This document shows positions 33,467-44,850 of a stretch of 64,000 nucleotides of DNA, one piece after another (within the stretch, counting starts at the first letter, position 1; the number at the start of each line of letters is the position of its first letter). The DNA comes from an uncultured Bacilli bacterium. GTDB lineage: Bacteria > Bacillota_I > Bacilli_A > RF39 > UBA660. The notes under the pieces were generated by a model. That model was not told where the DNA came from and searched no databases. It saw only the letters and a program-made list of their open reading frames with translations. A program made the position numbers and the translations under genes. The DNA is taken from assembly GCA_944373145.1 (NCBI GenBank), contig CALWAL010000001.1:128105-192104 (forward strand), in the 5' to 3' direction.

Positions 33467-34522
33467 TTAATTATATTTATCTATCAAAGATTGAGCTGGA
33501 ACACACACTTCAGCGGTTTGTACCGAAGTTAAAACTTCGCCGCTTGAAAACCATCCACTTACGCCATATCCAGAACTTGAATACGCATTTCCAACAAATA
33601 TTTTATCATTACTACTATCAATATCAATTAAAGCCATATAATGTTGCGAAGAAGTAAATACGCTACTACCACCTTTAGTACTTCCAAAGACTTTAATAAC
33701 GACTACATTACCTTTTTTTAAATTTTCTTTAATATCATTGGCACTAACAGAGTCAAAACTACAAGAAAAACTATTACCACTCAATGCCGGTATTGATGTC
33801 GAAGGATTAGAATGACGGTAGCTATCAAAAACAGTTATTGGTGTTACCGAAGTATTATAAGATGAACTTATTACAGCAACCGCCGTAATCATACACCCAT
33901 TACTTTTAATAGTTCCTTCACCGTTAGGATACTCCTTACTTCCCCATTTTGAGTCATCCTGATTATATATTGTATATTTAATTTTATTTATAGAATTAAC
34001 ATGTTCCGTTGAATTACTGCTTGGTGTAGTATTATCGCTTGATGGAGTAGATCCTGGTTCTTGAGGAACTGACTCCCCAGGACGAGTGGTTGCTTTATAA
34101 GCATCATCACCACCAGTACTAGTCTGACAACCACTATTATATAACATACATTCTAAACAGGAACTAACTGAAGATTTTTCACTAGCATCAGCAGCTTTCA
34201 TGATAACAAATTTGCTTATCCCTGCCACAAAGAATACCAAAGCAGCTGCAATAAATTTTTTTATCAATTTATTTTTTGCCTTTTTAATATCATCAGCAGA
34301 ACCGCCTGTTAGTGCTTTTAATAATGCTACAATGCTAAAAACAATTAAAATAATCGGGGTTCCAATAATAAGTAAAGTATAAACTATACTTATTAATTGT
34401 GGTACAGCTACAGGAATTCCTTCAGCATTTCCACAAGCTACATACTTTAAATCAGTTGCATTAACTAAGCTAGGCATAAGGGTTGAAAACAATATTAACA
34501 CCAAACTAACTCTTCTTTTCAT
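33467..34522 (-). CDS. Secreted fusion: T4SS-pilin-like two-helix module plus C39-like cysteine peptidase
   Basis: A 351-residue protein. Residues 1-157 closely repeat the module of the neighbouring SGNH protein: signal peptide, two helices around GGSADDIKKAKNKL, the CLECMLYNSGC block and the same TTRPGESVPQEPGST linker. The C-terminal 170 residues look like a C39-like peptidase (peptidase_C39_2): YNQDDSKWG, GTIKSNGCMITAVAV (candidate catalytic Cys) and SSQHYMALIDID (His), then GNAYSSSG. An active-site Asp/Asn cannot be placed with certainty. ATG at 34522 after GGTGATTT. The two genes are 14 bp apart in one operon. Confidence 0.65.
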   Translation of the reverse strand: MKRRVSLVLILFSTLMPSLVNATDLKYVACGNAEGIPVAVPQLISIVYTLLIIGTPIILIVFSIVALLKALTGGSADDIKKAKNKLIKKFIAAALVFFVAGISKFVIMKAADASEKSSVSSCLECMLYNSGCQTSTGGDDAYKATTRPGESVPQEPGSTPSSDNTTPSSNSTEHVNSINKIKYTIYNQDDSKWGSKEYPNGEGTIKSNGCMITAVAVISSSYNTSVTPITVFDSYRHSNPSTSIPALSGNSFSCSFDSVSANDIKENLKKGNVVVIKVFGSTKGGSSVFTSSQHYMALIDIDSSNDKIFVGNAYSSSGYGVSGWFSSGEVLTSVQTAEVCVPAQSLIDKYN

Positions 34523-34532
34523 AAATCACCTA

Positions 34533-36758
34533 CTAAAGCATATCATGAAATGTTCGACTAATTAATTCGTCTTGTTGAGCACGTGTTAAATTATTAAATC
34601 TAACTCCACATCCTGACAAGCGAACAATCAAAAGATTGTCTTTATCTGGGTTTCTCTGAACAGCTTTTAATTTATCTTTTGAAACAACATTAATATTTAA
34701 ATGTTGACCACCAGCTTTAAAATACTGCATAATCAATTCATCAAAATTAAGAATCATTTCACTTTTTTGTTTACCAAGTGCTAAAGGTGTAATAGAAAAA
34801 TTATTTGCTATTCCATCTTCACAAACACCCAAATACGGTATTTTGGCAACACTAGCTAAAGAAGCTCTAGCACCACTTGTATCATAACCATGGCTAGGAT
34901 TAGCAGCAGGTGCTAAAGAACCACCAAATTCACGTCCATCAGGGGTTGCTCCAGTCGACATTCCATAAGCAACATTATCAACTGTTGTTTGCATTGAAAT
35001 ACGACCTTCCGCATTACGATATAATTTTTGCTTTTTTAATTCTTTAGCTAATAACTTTACAACATCCGTTAAAATACTATCAACACTATCATCATTATTT
35101 CCATAGCGAGGGAATGGTTTATTACAACTAAATTCTGTAGCAATACCATTTTCATCACGCACTACTCCTACATCAGCATAACGAATAGCCGATAAAGAAT
35201 CCGCAACGGTAGAAATACCAGCAATACCAAAAGACATTTTACGTTCTGATACCGTATTTAAAAAAGCCATGTTACTAGATTCATAAGCATATTTATCTTG
35301 CATATAATGGATAATATTTAGTGCATCAGCATAAACTGTCATAAATTTAGAAATAACTTTTGCTAAATTTTTAACAACTAGTGGAAAATTTAGCTTATCT
35401 CCTGGTATCTCAGCAATACCGTCAACCATAACTTCTTTTGTTATTTCATCTTTACCACCATTAATCGCATACAATAAAGCCTTAACTAAATTACAACTAG
35501 CACCATAATAAATCATTTGACTTCCTAATTTTACTGGTGAAGCACTACCAGTAATCGCATAATCACTACCATATTTAGAACGGATTAAATCATCATTAAC
35601 ATATTGAATTACATGTGTATCAATAGCTAATTTATTACAATAACTTTTAAAATTAGCTGGTAAATGTTCTGACCACAAAATAGTAAAATTTGGTTCAGGT
35701 GAAGAACCTAAATTAGTAATAGTATTTAAAAAACGATATGAAGTTTTGGTGACTAAAGATTTTTCGTCATCTAACATTCCACCAATTGATTCGGTAACCC
35801 AAGTTGGATCACCTATTAAATATTCTTTATATTCTGCTTTTCTTAAATGTCTAACTAAGCGCAATTTAATAATTAGTTGATCAATTAATTCTTGAGCTTG
35901 TTCTTCATTAATAATACCTTCATTTAAATCTCTTTCAATGTAAATATCAATAAAAGTAGCATTGCGCCCAAATGAATTAATAACACCATTATTTTGTTTA
36001 ACAGTTGCTAAGTATGCAAAATATAACCATTGAATAGCTTCTTTAGCATTACTAGCTGGTCTTGAAATATCATATTCATAACGAGATGCCATCATTTTTA
36101 TTTCTTTTAAAGCTTTTATCTGCTCACTTACTTCTTCACGCATTCTAATCATAGCAAAATTAATAGAGCCTTTTAACCGTTTTAAGTCACGTTCTTTCAT
36201 TGCTATTAAATAATCAGCACCATAAAGTGCTAAACGCCGATAATCGCCTAAAATTTTACCTCGTCCATATTCTTCTGGTAAACCACAAAAAACTTGAGCA
36301 CGCCTAAATTTTTCAATATCTTCCGTATAAGCATCGAAGATACCATCTTGATAACTTTTACAATATTCCGAATAATGTTCTTTAATATCTTTATCCATCT
36401 GATAACCATAAGAACTTAATGCTTTGACTACGTTATTAATTCCACCTTTAGGATTCATTTCTCTTTTTAAAGGTTCATCAGTTTGAAGTCCAACAATTAC
36501 TTCATTACGTTTATCAATATAACCAGCTTCATAATTATCAATACCAGCAATTGTTCTAGTTTCAACATCTAAAACACCAGTTATCATTTCCTTGTCAATT
36601 AATTTTTGACATCTGCTCCACACTCGGTTAGTTTTCTTAGAACTACCACTTAAAAATTTCTCATCACCTGTATATTCGTGATAATTATTTATAATAAAGT
36701 CTTCAACATTGACTGATTTTTTCCACTTTTCACCCTGGAAATTATTCCATTCGTTCAT
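34533..36758 (-). CDS. Pyruvate formate-lyase homologue lacking the catalytic Cys pair
   Basis: A 741-residue protein clearly of the PFL family along its whole length (GLPEEYGRGKILGDYRRLAL; SSPEPNFTILWS; NIIHYMQDKYAYE; TGATPDGREFGG; GGQHLNINV). The active-site loop that in E. coli PflB reads IACCVSP (Cys418-Cys419) is ITGSASP here, at about residue 404. The GARANL segment with pyruvate-binding Arg435 is GASCNL. The glycyl-radical motif keeps its Gly (RLSGCGVRF for RVSGYAVRF). Normal pyruvate cleavage is therefore not expected. No activase gene is in the window. ATG at 36758 after GAGGTGAT. The call as a PFL family member is sure; its function is unknown. Confidence 0.85.
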   Translation of the reverse strand: MNEWNNFQGEKWKKSVNVEDFIINNYHEYTGDEKFLSGSSKKTNRVWSRCQKLIDKEMITGVLDVETRTIAGIDNYEAGYIDKRNEVIVGLQTDEPLKREMNPKGGINNVVKALSSYGYQMDKDIKEHYSEYCKSYQDGIFDAYTEDIEKFRRAQVFCGLPEEYGRGKILGDYRRLALYGADYLIAMKERDLKRLKGSINFAMIRMREEVSEQIKALKEIKMMASRYEYDISRPASNAKEAIQWLYFAYLATVKQNNGVINSFGRNATFIDIYIERDLNEGIINEEQAQELIDQLIIKLRLVRHLRKAEYKEYLIGDPTWVTESIGGMLDDEKSLVTKTSYRFLNTITNLGSSPEPNFTILWSEHLPANFKSYCNKLAIDTHVIQYVNDDLIRSKYGSDYAITGSASPVKLGSQMIYYGASCNLVKALLYAINGGKDEITKEVMVDGIAEIPGDKLNFPLVVKNLAKVISKFMTVYADALNIIHYMQDKYAYESSNMAFLNTVSERKMSFGIAGISTVADSLSAIRYADVGVVRDENGIATEFSCNKPFPRYGNNDDSVDSILTDVVKLLAKELKKQKLYRNAEGRISMQTTVDNVAYGMSTGATPDGREFGGSLAPAANPSHGYDTSGARASLASVAKIPYLGVCEDGIANNFSITPLALGKQKSEMILNFDELIMQYFKAGGQHLNINVVSKDKLKAVQRNPDKDNLLIVRLSGCGVRFNNLTRAQQDELISRTFHDML

Positions 36759-36822
36759 TACTTAATCACCTCTTAGTGTTTACATAACAATTATAGCATT
36801 TTTTTCTTGAAAAACAAAATAA

Positions 36823-38823
<2,001 letters not shown>

Positions 38824-38835
38824 TCATTTATAATA

Positions 38836-38870
38836 CTCAAAAAAAAGAAATTAGAATTACTAATTTCTTT
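38836..38870 (-). terminator. Terminator after the zinc-ribbon membrane protein gene
   Basis: AAAGAAATTAG (38844-38854) / CTAATTTCTTT (38860-38870), perfect 11-bp stem with a T-run on the minus strand. Confidence 0.8.
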
Positions 38871-39558
38871 AATTTTTTTCTACTGATTCAATAATTGGAA
38901 AAGCTTTATCTAACAATTCATCAAATGTAATAGAATCATCAATTGGCATTAATAAAGTTAATAAAACTTCGTTATTTCCTAAATCTGTATAAAGGATTTC
39001 CATATCTATACCTTGTTCATTAACTGTAGTTAAAATATATTCTTTACCTTTATAACTTTTTAATTCTGTTGTTGAGCCTTCATATTGTGCACCCATTATT
39101 ATGTCCAACGAATCTATTTGAGTTTTTAATTCATCATAATTAGCAGCTGTCGTCTGAAATAAAATAAACCAATCTTCATTAGCTGGACGAATAGCTAAAC
39201 TATTGTCTTCGATACTATCAACATATGATTTATCAATATGAAAAGTATAACCATTAAATTCAACTTCTCTTGTATTGCCTTTAATCATAACCATAACGAT
39301 AGGAATAGCAATCGCACAAATTCCAACAATAATTAAAATAATAAATAATAACGGATTACTACTGCCTTTATTAGGCTGAAGTGGCACATTATTCATAGTT
39401 TGATTCATCATTGGTTGATTCATAGCATCGTTATTAACTGGTTGCGACATCATTGGATTATTATTAATCGTCATTACATTTATGTCATTTTGAGCTCCAC
39501 AATATTGACAAAATTTTGCATTCTCTGGCATCAAAGTACCACATTTTTTACAATTCAT
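38869..39558 (-). CDS. Zinc-ribbon membrane protein
   Basis: A 229-residue protein. An N-terminal zinc ribbon (CKKCGTLMPENAKFCQYCG) in the cytoplasm is followed by an Asn/Met-rich linker, one membrane helix (about residues 73-92) and an extracytoplasmic domain of 135 residues (YTFHIDKSYVDSIEDNSLAI, then GAQYEGSTTELKSYKGKEYI). It resembles the many zinc-ribbon, single-TM, unknown-domain proteins of Firmicutes; role unknown. ATG at 39558 after GGTGATGTA. Confidence 0.6.
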   Translation of the reverse strand: MNCKKCGTLMPENAKFCQYCGAQNDINVMTINNNPMMSQPVNNDAMNQPMMNQTMNNVPLQPNKGSSNPLLFIILIIVGICAIAIPIVMVMIKGNTREVEFNGYTFHIDKSYVDSIEDNSLAIRPANEDWFILFQTTAANYDELKTQIDSLDIIMGAQYEGSTTELKSYKGKEYILTTVNEQGIDMEILYTDLGNNEVLLTLLMPIDDSITFDELLDKAFPIIESVEKN

Positions 39559-39631
39559 TACATCACCTTTCTCTACAACGTAGATTATAACTACTATTAT
39601 CTACTATATTTATATAATAACATAAAATTTT

Positions 39632-39670
39632 AAAAAAAAACATTAAAAGAATTAACCTTTTAATGTTTTT
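39632..39670 (-). terminator. Terminator after valS
   Basis: Fourteen-bp perfect stem AAAAACATTAAAAG (39636-39649) / CTTTTAATGTTTTT (39657-39670) with more T beyond it on the minus strand. Confidence 0.8.
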
Positions 39671-42183
39671 AACTTTTCTTTTTCTTCTTCTAATTTCTTA
39701 CGATCAGCTTCAACAATATGAGAAGGAGCTTTTGATGTATAAGCTTCATTACTAAGTAATTTTTCACGCCGAGCAATACTAGCTTCTAAATCCTTAATTT
39801 GTTTTTCTCTTAAAATCTTATCAGCTTCCGTCTCAACTTTATCATAATAAATAGTCATACTATACTTATTATAATTAACATTATAATTAGTTTTATCCAT
39901 TTCTTCACTTGTAAGACGTTCCTCTAGACGAAGCATAAATTTAATTAAAGTATAATCTTCTTCATTATTAATTTTAACTTTTGCCGTTTTCGGAATGTTG
40001 TTTTCTGAACTTACAAATCTAAATTCCTTAATAAAACTAATTACACTTTCAATTTCTTCATATTCTAAATCATAATTAAATTTTTTATTATATTCTGGAT
40101 AAGAACTAATCATGATAGATTCTGCATCCTTAAGTGGTAACATTTGATAAATTTCTTCAGTTACATATGGCGCAAATGGATGTAACATCTTTAAAATAGA
40201 TGATAAAACATATAATAATGTTGACTTAGTTCCATAAGTGTGGGAAGTACTTTTACTCATTTCAATATATGAATCACAAAAACTATCCCAAATAAAATCG
40301 TATAAAACATTTCCTGCATTATTAAATTGATATTTATCCATATATTTTTTTACTTCTTTAATTGTTTTATTTAACTTACTTAAAATCCATTTATCGTGAT
40401 TACTTAAATCATTTAAATCATAATTATCATTTGATAAGTCTTCTATATTCATTAAAACAAATCGTGAAGCATTCCAAATTTTATTAAAGAAATTCCAAGT
40501 ACTTTTCACTTTTTCTTCATCATAGCGCAAATCCATCCCTGGCGCTGAAGATGTACTTAAGAAAAACCTTAAAGAGTCACAACCATATTCCTTAATGACA
40601 TCCATTGGATCAACACCGTTACCTAATGATTTACTCATCTTTCGTCCCTCTTTATCACGAATAAGCCCATGTATTAAGCAATCTTTAAACGGACGAGAAT
40701 CAGTAAATTCTAAACCTTGAAATGTCATACGATTAACCCAAAAAGGAATGATATCATAGCCAGTTACTAAGCAATTATTTGGATAATATCTTTTTAATAA
40801 ATCTGTATTATCCGGCCAACCTAAAGTCGAGAATGGCCAAAGAGCGCTACTAAACCAAGTATCGAGTACATCTGGATCCTGAACCCATCCCTCTTCTTTT
40901 GGAGCTTCATAGCCTACGTATACTTCATCACCTTTATACCAAGCAGGGATGCGATGTCCCCACCATAACTGTCTTGAAATACACCAATCATAAGTTATTT
41001 CCATCCAATGATTCATTGTTTTTTCATAACGTTCTGGTACAAAATTTACTTTTGTTTCTTTATTCTTTTGATTTTCTAAAACACGATCGGCTAACGGACG
41101 CATTTTAACAAACCATTGTTTAGACAAATATGGTTCAACCATACAGTCTGTTCGCTCACTATGACCAACATTGTGAGTCATTTCTTCAATTTTAATTAAA
41201 ATACCCGCTTCTTTTAAATCTTTAACTAATTGTTCACGGCATTCAAAACGATCAAGTCCGCAATATTGCAAAGCATTTTCATTCATTGTTCCATTAGGAT
41301 TCATACATATAATACGTTCTAAATTATGACGATTTCCTACTTCAAAATCATTAGGATCGTGAGCTGGTGTAATCTTAACAACCCCCGTTCCAAATTCTGG
41401 ATCAGCATGTTCATCACCAACAATTGGAATTAATTTATTAACAATTGGCAAAACAACTTTTTTGCCAATCAAATGTTTATAACGCTTGTCATCTGGATTA
41501 ACAGCAACAGCTGTATCTCCAAACATCGTCTCTGGTCTTGTTGTAGCTACTTCTAAATATTGATCACTATCTTCAAGAAAATACTTCATATGATAGAAAG
41601 CACCTTTGACATCCTTATAAATAACTTCTTCATTAGATAATGCAGTCATTGCTTCTGGATCCCAATTAATAATTCGCTCACCACGATAAATTAATCCTTT
41701 TTCATAAAGTGTTATAAAAACATGTTTAACAGCATCACTTAAACCGTCATCCAAGGTAAATCTTTCTTTAGTATAATCTAAACTTAAACCTAGTTTTGCC
41801 CATTGTTCGTGAATATTATTCGCATACTCATGTTTCCAGTCCCAAGCTACCTTCAACCATTCCTCACGATCCATTTCACGTGGTTTGACTCCCATACTTT
41901 TCAATTTAGCATCAACTTTAGCTTGAGTGGCAATTCCCGCATGATCCATTCCTGGAACCCATAAAGCATCATAACCATTCATTCTTTTATAACGAATAAT
42001 AATATCTTGTAAAGTCGTATCCCAAGCATGTCCTAAATGTAGTTTACCCGTTACATTAGGTGGTGGAATAACGATGCAATAAGGTTTCTTACTTAAATCA
42101 CCAGCTGTAAAATAGCCTTGTTCTTTCCAAAACTGATATTTACCTTCTTCTACTTTTTGTGCATTATATTTTGTATCTAACAT
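39652..42183 (-). CDS. valS: Valyl-tRNA synthetase
   Basis: An 843-residue class I synthetase charging tRNA-Val. HIGH-type motif [17 protein letters not shown] lies at about 42-58, the editing domain includes [17 protein letters not shown], and KMSKS is seen in [14 protein letters not shown]. The C-terminal coiled coil ([18 protein letters not shown]) is typical of ValRS. The start is the ATG at 42183 after AAGGGTGAATTT, inside a T-box leader transcript; a 29-codon longer frame runs into the T-box and is rejected. Confidence 0.96.
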   Translation of the reverse strand: MLDTKYNAQKVEEGKYQFWKEQGYFTAGDLSKKPYCIVIPPPNVTGKLHLGHAWDTTLQDIIIRYKRMNGYDALWVPGMDHAGIATQAKVDAKLKSMGVKPREMDREEWLKVAWDWKHEYANNIHEQWAKLGLSLDYTKERFTLDDGLSDAVKHVFITLYEKGLIYRGERIINWDPEAMTALSNEEVIYKDVKGAFYHMKYFLEDSDQYLEVATTRPETMFGDTAVAVNPDDKRYKHLIGKKVVLPIVNKLIPIVGDEHADPEFGTGVVKITPAHDPNDFEVGNRHNLERIICMNPNGTMNENALQYCGLDRFECREQLVKDLKEAGILIKIEEMTHNVGHSERTDCMVEPYLSKQWFVKMRPLADRVLENQKNKETKVNFVPERYEKTMNHWMEITYDWCISRQLWWGHRIPAWYKGDEVYVGYEAPKEEGWVQDPDVLDTWFSSALWPFSTLGWPDNTDLLKRYYPNNCLVTGYDIIPFWVNRMTFQGLEFTDSRPFKDCLIHGLIRDKEGRKMSKSLGNGVDPMDVIKEYGCDSLRFFLSTSSAPGMDLRYDEEKVKSTWNFFNKIWNASRFVLMNIEDLSNDNYDLNDLSNHDKWILSKLNKTIKEVKKYMDKYQFNNAGNVLYDFIWDSFCDSYIEMSKSTSHTYGTKSTLLYVLSSILKMLHPFAPYVTEEIYQMLPLKDAESIMISSYPEYNKKFNYDLEYEEIESVISFIKEFRFVSSENNIPKTAKVKINNEEDYTLIKFMLRLEERLTSEEMDKTNYNVNYNKYSMTIYYDKVETEADKILREKQIKDLEASIARREKLLSNEAYTSKAPSHIVEADRKKLEEEKEKLKTLKG

Positions 42184-42213
42184 AAATTCACCCTTTCTTA
42201 GCTTTAACCGGAA

Positions 42214-42450
42214 TAAAAAAACGACCATCATCGCAAAGGACGAAATAGTCGTGGTACCACCTTTATTCATAATCTTTTGATTATCTTAAAACTTTAACGC
42301 AGTTAACGCTATATTCTACTAAATTCAAATATATAGCTCCCAAGCTACCTTCTATTATTTTTCCTCAAAACAGGCTTTCAGCCAATGACCTGTTATCTCT
42401 TATGAGTACTAACTAATATACTCCTCTTGTTCATCGCTTTTTACATATCT
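42214..42450 (-). promoter_or_regulatory. T-box riboswitch leader of valS
   Basis: The minus-strand leader contains the T-box sequence AAAGGTGGTACCACG (core at 42250-42259), where uncharged tRNA pairs. A competing terminator (ACGAC at 42248-42252 pairing with GTCGT at 42221-42225, seven T to 42214) overlaps the antiterminator. Upstream, stem I carries GGTCATTGGCTGAAAGCC, matching the conserved distal loop region. A GTA triplet (Val) in GAAGGTAGC near 42350 is a plausible specifier, but I could not fold the stem to prove it. Uncharged tRNA-Val should raise valS expression. Confidence 0.9.
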
Positions 42451-42456
42451 GCTCGT

Positions 42457-42485
42457 ATTATATAATATTTTTATGGAATGTGCAA
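42457..42485 (-). promoter_or_regulatory. Sigma-A type promoter of the valS leader
   Basis: TTGCAC (42480-42485) - 17 bp - TATAAT (42457-42462) on the minus strand, near-consensus. The -35 and most of the spacer lie inside the 3' end of the preceding gene (stop at 42471). Confidence 0.8.
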
Positions 42486-42785
42486 GGGTTCTAAAGATAA
42501 AATTTCTTTTCCTAGTTTTTTTGCATATTCAATTTCCTTTTTCACAGAAGAGCCAATATATCCATCAACATTGACAACATAAATGGCATCACTAATCTCA
42601 ATTTTTTTCAAATGGATAGCTCCCATTTTTTCAAAATCAGAAGCACTATAACGATTCGTATCATCTACAAATACACACTGAATAACCGCATACCCTTTTT
42701 TTATTTCTAACTCTTCAGCAACTTTTAACATTTCTTTTTTAAACCTCATACTACCACAAATTGTTACTACTTTAATTTCACTCAT
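42471..42785 (-). CDS. Nucleoside deoxyribosyltransferase-like / DUF4406-type Rossmann protein
   Basis: A 104-residue protein starting at MSEIKVVTICGSMRF (ATG at 42785, after AAGGAA). The N-terminal ICGSM, the segment EISDAIYVVNVDGYIGSS and the following KKEIEYAKKLGKEI match the small Rossmann-like fold of nucleoside 2-deoxyribosyltransferases and related MazG/LOG-neighbourhood proteins. The usual catalytic Glu is a candidate in KKEIEYA. A much longer frame extends upstream over a divergent gene's start and is not credible. Its 3' end carries the valS -35 element. Confidence 0.6.
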   Translation of the reverse strand: MSEIKVVTICGSMRFKKEMLKVAEELEIKKGYAVIQCVFVDDTNRYSASDFEKMGAIHLKKIEISDAIYVVNVDGYIGSSVKKEIEYAKKLGKEILSLEPLHIP

Positions 42786-42891
42786 AAAAATTCCTTTCAC
42801 ACATATATGTATATATAATTTTAACATATTTAGCTTTATTTTATTCTTTTTCTTTAAAAAGAAATGTGCTAAAATGAATATAGGTGATACT

Positions 42892-43773
42892 ATGGAACAC
42901 AGTGAGGAAAAACAACAACACAGAAAAATGCGATTATGGGTTAAATTACTCATTCTTTTTTTCTTATCAATTATTTTAACTATCTTATATAGTCGATATA
43001 TAAGTACTAGCGGTTTATTCATTAAAGAATATTTAGTTATTGATGAAGATTTACCAAATAGTTTTAATGGGATTAAAATTGCGCATATTACAGATGTTCA
43101 TTATGGACAAACTATTCATAAAAAAGAATTAGAGAAAGTTGTTAAAGCTGTAAACGAATATCAACCCGATATTATTGTCATTACCGGTGACTTATTAGAC
43201 CGCGATATTATTTATGACTCAAAAGATATAACTGATATAAGTAAAACCCTATCAAAATTAGAAGCTTCACTAGGTAAATATATTATTATGGGAAATCATG
43301 ATAATGTTCAAGACGTTTACGAAGAAATTGTCCAAAAATCTGGATTAACATATTTAAATGAAGACTACCAAATTTTATATAATTATGGAAATGAGCCTAT
43401 TTTAATTGCTGGAATGTCAACCGGTGAATATAGCAATAAAACACCACAGGAAAAAGTAGCTGATGCTACAAAAAAAATAAAGGAAGAAAATATTAATTAC
43501 AGTATTTTAATTATGCACGAACCAGACTACATTGATGATATTGACTATAAATCATTTGACCTTGTTTTGGCTGGGCATTCACATGCTGGGCAAGTTAGAC
43601 TACCGTTGATTGGTGCAATTATTTTGCCACCACATGCCCAAAAATATTATGATGAGCATTATAAAATTGATGATACTAATTTATATATATCAAGTGGAAT
43701 TGGGACATCTACCATAAAGTTTAGATGGTTCAATCGTCCTTCAATCAATTTGTACCGTTTAGTTAAGAAATAG
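42892..43773 (+). CDS. Membrane-anchored metallophosphoesterase (YkuE-like)
   Basis: A protein of about 293 residues. One N-terminal membrane helix (residues about 17-35) anchors a calcineurin-like phosphoesterase with all five metal motifs: ITDVHYG (DxH), TGDLLDRD (GD), MGNHDN (GNHD), MHEPD (H) and AGHSHAGQV (GHxH). The fold should be extracytoplasmic. YkuE-type proteins are linked to envelope glycolipid metabolism; substrate not shown here. Start is the second in-frame ATG (42892), 5 nt after AGGTGAT. Confidence 0.85.
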   Translation: MEHSEEKQQHRKMRLWVKLLILFFLSIILTILYSRYISTSGLFIKEYLVIDEDLPNSFNGIKIAHITDVHYGQTIHKKELEKVVKAVNEYQPDIIVITGDLLDRDIIYDSKDITDISKTLSKLEASLGKYIIMGNHDNVQDVYEEIVQKSGLTYLNEDYQILYNYGNEPILIAGMSTGEYSNKTPQEKVADATKKIKEENINYSILIMHEPDYIDDIDYKSFDLVLAGHSHAGQVRLPLIGAIILPPHAQKYYDEHYKIDDTNLYISSGIGTSTIKFRWFNRPSINLYRLVKK

Positions 43774-43797
43774 AATTATCATAATTCTATTTTTTTG
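43768..43797 (+). terminator. Terminator after the metallophosphoesterase gene
   Basis: AAATAGAATTAT / ATAATTCTATTT with a one-base centre (43768-43792), then TTTT on the plus strand. The stop codon overlaps the stem. Confidence 0.75.
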
Positions 43798-43819
43798 ATA
43801 TAATGATGATGGTGATAAT

Positions 43820-44764
43820 ATGCTAGAAAAAATAGAGCAAAACTTTAATAATAATGATAATCAATTAATTATTAGTGAATTAAAAAAACGTTACCAATTA
43901 TCTGATTTAGAGTACATATCTTTAATTGATATTTTAATTTATTACTACATTATTAGTGCTCATCCAAATACATTAAAAATAGGTAATGAAGTATGTGAAC
44001 TTATTTTAAGATATCGCGAAGAACTAAAGTTAAATCGAACACCTAACTTCTTTAAAGAAGCTTTAACTTTCATAATAAAACAAGAATTAAGTATTAACTA
44101 TGACTATACTATTAGAATTTTAAATGAACTGATACAAGAAGAATATGTTTTTCATAGTTTTAATGCCGCTTTTTACAATCAAATCAACGAAAAAGGATTA
44201 ATAGTTCAAGAAAAACCATGGAATTTAGATGAAATTGAAAACATTAGAAATATTTTTAAACAGCAAGGATATCAAAATATTTTTGGCTATTATCAAGGGC
44301 AAGCTAAAACACCTATTTTCTTTGCTAGCAGTTTAGTAACCTCTCCATATTATGGATTATCATCTCCTACTTTCTTTAGAAAATTTATTGAACATAATTC
44401 CAATTTTTTTAATACTTTTTTAAATCGTGATTACGAGAGAGCATTAAAAAGTATACACATACTATGTCAAAATTTAAGTAATCCGAATAAGGAATACGTG
44501 CTAAATTTCTTTAATAAATATTGGAACGAATTTACTAATGGAGAATTACCATATGTTGCTATTTCGACTAGAAAAAGATTAGGTTTAGCAAGCAATATTA
44601 TTGCTTGCTATCCTAACGAATCTTTAGAGGAATATTATATTCGTTCTCTTTTAAGTCAAAGTAATTCTTCTGTTCACAACGATATAACCCGCGATAAATT
44701 TGATTTATTTAGTTATGGCACTTTATCGCTTAAAAAGAAGCAAAAAGAAGTTAGCAAGCGCTAA
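43820..44764 (+). CDS. Hypothetical helical protein
   Basis: A 314-residue cytoplasmic protein, ATG at 43820 after GGTGATAAT. It is mostly helical, with an odd non-helical block YYQGQAKTPIFFASSLVTS then PYYGLSSPTFFRKFIEHN at about 160-200 and a basic C-terminus (KKKQKEVSKR). I recognise no family. A hairpin overlapping the stop (GTTAGC...GCTAAAC then TTTTTT) probably terminates it. It stands alone between two plus-strand units. Confidence 0.45.
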   Translation: MLEKIEQNFNNNDNQLIISELKKRYQLSDLEYISLIDILIYYYIISAHPNTLKIGNEVCELILRYREELKLNRTPNFFKEALTFIIKQELSINYDYTIRILNELIQEEYVFHSFNAAFYNQINEKGLIVQEKPWNLDEIENIRNIFKQQGYQNIFGYYQGQAKTPIFFASSLVTSPYYGLSSPTFFRKFIEHNSNFFNTFLNRDYERALKSIHILCQNLSNPNKEYVLNFFNKYWNEFTNGELPYVAISTRKRLGLASNIIACYPNESLEEYYIRSLLSQSNSSVHNDITRDKFDLFSYGTLSLKKKQKEVSKR

Positions 44765-44795
44765 ACTTTTTTATAAATAAATATATTATCAGTCT

Positions 44796-44825
44796 TTAAC
44801 ATATTGATTCATTTTATGTTATAAT
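44796..44825 (+). promoter_or_regulatory. Promoter of the ABC importer operon
   Basis: TTAACA (44796-44801) - 18 bp - TATAAT (44820-44825) with an extended -10 (ATGT before TATAAT), 26 bp upstream of the first ATG. Confidence 0.6.
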
Positions 44826-44850
44826 TTATATATAGTAGAAGGGATTTTAT

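Noticed and set aside
42184..42270. N-terminal extension of ValRS
   Set aside because: It covers the T-box terminator and T-box motif; the ATG at 42183 has a proper ribosome site.
42786..43022. Long N-terminal extension of the Rossmann-type protein at 42471-42785
   Set aside because: It would overlap the divergent metallophosphoesterase start; the ATG at 42785 has a ribosome site and begins the conserved fold.
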